Assembly: GCA_002700385.1 (NCBI GenBank) | Contig: PADC01000002.1 | Coordinates: 124,001-188,000, forward strand | Reading direction: 5' to 3' | Length of the DNA: 64,000 bases | DNA from: Cycloclasticus sp. | GTDB lineage: Bacteria > Pseudomonadota > Gammaproteobacteria > Methylococcales > Cycloclasticaceae | In this document: positions 61,630-64,000 of the stretch, piece by piece | Layout of the letters: every line of letters starts with the position of its first letter | How positions within the stretch are numbered: the first letter of the stretch is position 1 | Notes under the pieces: model-generated | What the model was told of the DNA's origin: nothing | The model's database searches: none | What the model saw: only the letters and a program-made list of their open reading frames with translations | Position numbers and translations under genes: made by a program

Positions 61630-62801
61630 ATACACTTAAAAAAACTCTCTGGAGTGGCGTTTGGTTAAGTTTTTTAACCGGCATAGCCGCGGCCATTACG
61701 GTAACCAAAGCCAGCCCTGCCTTATTGGAAATACAAAAAGAGTTACCGCTCAGCATTATTCAAATCGGTTGGATCATGTCTTCTGCTGCCTTGGCCACCG
61801 TGTTATTAGGCACCTCTGTTGGCTCATTGTCCCAACGATATGGCCCAAAAAGAGTCTTACAAATTGCCCTAAGCCTGATCATTATCTCTGCCAGCTTTAG
61901 CTTGTTTATCAACTCAGCCAACGAGCTCATCGTCAGTCGGGTGATTGAAGGTATCGCGGTGATCTTCGTTTCTGTAGCAGCGCCTACGTTGGTCTCTCAC
62001 TTATCCAAACCCTCGGACATGGGGTTAACGATGGGCGTTTGGGCCTTATGGATGCCCGTTGGAAGCGTGCTGGCTTTTTTAATAGCGCCGCTGATTTTAG
62101 AACAATTCGGCTGGCGATGGCTTTGGGGTTCTGCGGCTTTTCTAGCATTACCTTTGTTGGCTGCGTTGGCTTGGCTTAACGATCCAACGCGCGAAATCGT
62201 CAATACAGTTCGTGAGAAATTGTCTCGCCTTGTCATTTATAAGGCGATCATCATGGGCCTTATTTTCACCTGTTTCACCGGCTCTTTTTTTAGCATCATC
62301 ACGTATTTACCGACCTACCTTATTGAAAACTATCAACTTAGTTTAAGCGAGGCCTTATTAATCACGACCATTTTGCCGGCCTTCATTATTCCGGGGAACC
62401 TACTCAGCGGCTTTTTTATTCATCGAGGTGCGCCGTGGTTTCGAATGATGATCTACCCTGCTCTCTCTCTGGCCATCATCATAACGCTCTTACTGCAAAC
62501 AAATTACCCTGCTGAAATAGGGCTTCTGTTGCTCGCCTTAATGGGGTTGTTTTTAGGCATGATACCAACGGCGATTTTTGCCCAAAGTCCTCGGCTGGCC
62601 GATAAGCCGATTGATACAGGGCGCATTATTGGGATCGTAATTACCGGTCAAGGGCCTGGGATTTTACTCAGCCCGCCACTCGCCGGTTTTCTTATTGGCG
62701 AACAACATAACTGGCAAAACTTATACCCGCTTTATCTTCTTTTAACCCTCGGTATCATCGCCTTGACGCAACTTTTAAAATCGCTTCAAACCGATCGTTA
62801 A
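61626..62801 (+). CDS. MFS transporter (CynX/NimT-like)
   Basis: This 391-aa protein has twelve helices, an N-terminal VTKASPALLEIQKELPLSII and the MFS motif GSLSQRYGPKRVL. The ATG at 61626 overlaps the upstream stop (ATGA). The substrate is unknown; cyanate or nitroimidazole-type exporters are the nearest named relatives. Confidence 0.87.
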   Translation: MNTLKKTLWSGVWLSFLTGIAAAITVTKASPALLEIQKELPLSIIQIGWIMSSAALATVLLGTSVGSLSQRYGPKRVLQIALSLIIISASFSLFINSANELIVSRVIEGIAVIFVSVAAPTLVSHLSKPSDMGLTMGVWALWMPVGSVLAFLIAPLILEQFGWRWLWGSAAFLALPLLAALAWLNDPTREIVNTVREKLSRLVIYKAIIMGLIFTCFTGSFFSIITYLPTYLIENYQLSLSEALLITTILPAFIIPGNLLSGFFIHRGAPWFRMMIYPALSLAIIITLLLQTNYPAEIGLLLLALMGLFLGMIPTAIFAQSPRLADKPIDTGRIIGIVITGQGPGILLSPPLAGFLIGEQHNWQNLYPLYLLLTLGIIALTQLLKSLQTDR

Positions 62802-63995
62802 TTACTCTTCGTGCAGCGCCTTAATGGGGTCCAGATTTGCGGCTTGGCCTGCTGGGAAAACACCTGCAATTAGACCAATGAGTGCTGAAACGAACAAGGC
62901 CAAACCTAAAAAAAACACATTAAAGGTGACGGGAAGACCGGGCAAAGCCATATGCAATACCCCTGTCAGCATAAACAATAATAACAGACCAAGCGCACCC
63001 CCCATGAGCGCTAATACGATGGCCTCACCCAAAAACAGGTGAAGCACTGTTTTTTTATCGGCACCAAGGGCTCGAAGCAATCCAACTTCAGCTGTTCGTT
63101 CTTTCACTGTTGTCGTCATAATAGCCAATATACCCACCGCTCCAACGAGTAAGGAGATACTGCCTAACGCGCCGACTGACAACTTTAAAATTGACAATAT
63201 TTTATCCATGGATTCCAACATGTCATTTTGAGTGGTTAGGGTCACATCTTCTCGACCATGGCGGTCAATCATTAATTGCATGATGCTTTTTTCTAGGTGC
63301 TGTAGCGAGGTGTTAGCAGAAAAAACCACGTTAATTTCCATCAACGATTCTCGGTTAAACATTTGAAGGCCATTTTGGGCAGGAATATAAATCGTATCAT
63401 CCAAATCCATACCCAACATTTGCCCTTTTTCTTCTATCGTACCGATAACACGAAACCGCTGACCACCCACACGAATATATTGACCTAAAGGACTCGTTTC
63501 ACCAAATAACTCTTTCTTCATGGTATAGCCCAACACAGCTGTTGGTCTGGCGTCTTCTAAATCACCTGAAAAAAAACGCCCTTGCGCCACCTTGAAGTTC
63601 CATGCCTCACTCATATCAGGCCCTACCCCTAAAATAACGCCATTGCGTTGCCTGTGATTAAACTCAACGGTGCCAGAGCCTTGAACAACCGGGACAACTT
63701 TTTCAACCCCTGCCAACTGTTTTAATGCCTGTGCATCTCTTAAGGTTAATGGCCGCACGGTGGACAACAAACCACCCGAACCATGCGTTTCCTTTAAGCC
63801 TGGATTAATGGCAATAATTCGAGCGCCAAATTGAGAGAAACTATCCAACACATAATGTTGAACACCTTCCCCAATGGCTGTTAATAACGTTACCGAGGCA
63901 ATACCAACGGCCATGCCCAATGCCGTTAACAGACTTCTAAATCGATGACTGAACACCGAACTGATAACCCAACGGCCTGCATCAACCCAGTTCAA
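62802..63995 (-). CDS. MacB-like ABC transporter permease
   Basis: This 397-aa FtsX-type permease has one N-terminal helix (HRFRSLLTALGMAVGIASVTLL), a large periplasmic domain (about 45-270) and three C-terminal helices ending IAGVFPAGQAANLDPIKALH. It belongs to lipoprotein or macrolide export systems; the ATPase gene must be outside the window. The first visible codon is TTG near the window edge, and no stop separates it from upstream sequence, so the true start may lie beyond the window. Confidence 0.88.
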   Translation of the reverse strand: MNWVDAGRWVISSVFSHRFRSLLTALGMAVGIASVTLLTAIGEGVQHYVLDSFSQFGARIIAINPGLKETHGSGGLLSTVRPLTLRDAQALKQLAGVEKVVPVVQGSGTVEFNHRQRNGVILGVGPDMSEAWNFKVAQGRFFSGDLEDARPTAVLGYTMKKELFGETSPLGQYIRVGGQRFRVIGTIEEKGQMLGMDLDDTIYIPAQNGLQMFNRESLMEINVVFSANTSLQHLEKSIMQLMIDRHGREDVTLTTQNDMLESMDKILSILKLSVGALGSISLLVGAVGILAIMTTTVKERTAEVGLLRALGADKKTVLHLFLGEAIVLALMGGALGLLLLFMLTGVLHMALPGLPVTFNVFFLGLALFVSALIGLIAGVFPAGQAANLDPIKALHEE

Positions 63996-64000
63996 GTGGT

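Overview
The window is gammaproteobacterial chromosome of roughly 43-46% G+C by eye. The organism is probably a marine or methylotroph-like member of Thiotrichales or Piscirickettsiaceae (Methylophaga or Cycloclasticus type). That guess rests only on the look of the proteins (Fe-SOD, Rnf complex, purM-purN next to DUF2066) and should be treated as weak.

Positions 1-21.9 kb are ordinary core genome. They hold an MscS-family channel end, sodB, a reverse operon (AI-2E transporter, CDP-alcohol phosphatidyltransferase, DUF2066) divergent from purM-purN-DUF3108, then dcd, apbC, metG, the rnfABCDGE electron-transport operon followed by a TonB protein, a PHP phosphoesterase, a SlyD-like isomerase, a GST, two lipoproteins, SPFH/NfeD, a DsbA-like protein and a cobalamin-type binding protein.

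Positions 21.9-34.5 kb are a complete chromosomal integron. It has a full-length IntI with all catalytic residues and the IntI-specific insertion, an attI core at 23052-23058, and 15 gene cassettes pointing away from the integrase. For 13 of the 15, the GTTRRRY core at the start of the cassette is exactly complementary to the RYYYAAC box at its end; the rest differ by a few bases. Cassette cargo: small membrane proteins, an SDR plus an Ada-like protein, three GNAT acetyltransferases (one split by a 9-A tract), a YkgJ-type cysteine cluster, RDD and HAD proteins, an unrecognised two-gene cassette with a tightly coupled membrane partner, and three toxin-antitoxin modules at the distal end.

Positions 34.5-42.8 kb are mosaic. 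A phosphoesterase and ppc are followed by a second patch of cassettes (a Phd/RelE pair, a 2OG-Fe(II) oxygenase, a PsiE-like protein) with attC sites far from the integrase, then marC and a decayed peroxiredoxin. A 173-bp piece of the 3' end of a heptosyltransferase-like gene occurs at both ends of this ~6.2 kb block as a 95% identical direct repeat. The gene at the right end carries a frameshift. Positions 42.8-47.3 kb are a lipopolysaccharide or glycan cluster (two GT4 enzymes, an O-antigen ligase, an ELM1-like protein).

Positions 47.3-54.9 kb are accessory again. They hold a REP-like palindrome, a secreted serpin (rare in Proteobacteria), and three related secreted cysteine-rich proteins. 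One of these has a strict period-5 Tyr/Glu tract, and the last is cut by an IS91-type transposase remnant. A helicase tail fragment and a HigB/HigA-peptidase module with a perfect palindromic operator follow.

Positions 54.9-64 kb are a probable zinc-uptake operon without its ATPase gene (small periplasmic protein, porin, ZnuA-like, ZnuB-like), a GNAT enzyme, an MFS transporter fused to a small alpha-beta domain, an AEC transporter, a second MFS transporter and a MacB-like permease.

The best candidates for undescribed biology are the two-gene cassette at 30761-32406 and the serpin/cysteine-rich secreted cluster at 47900-52540.
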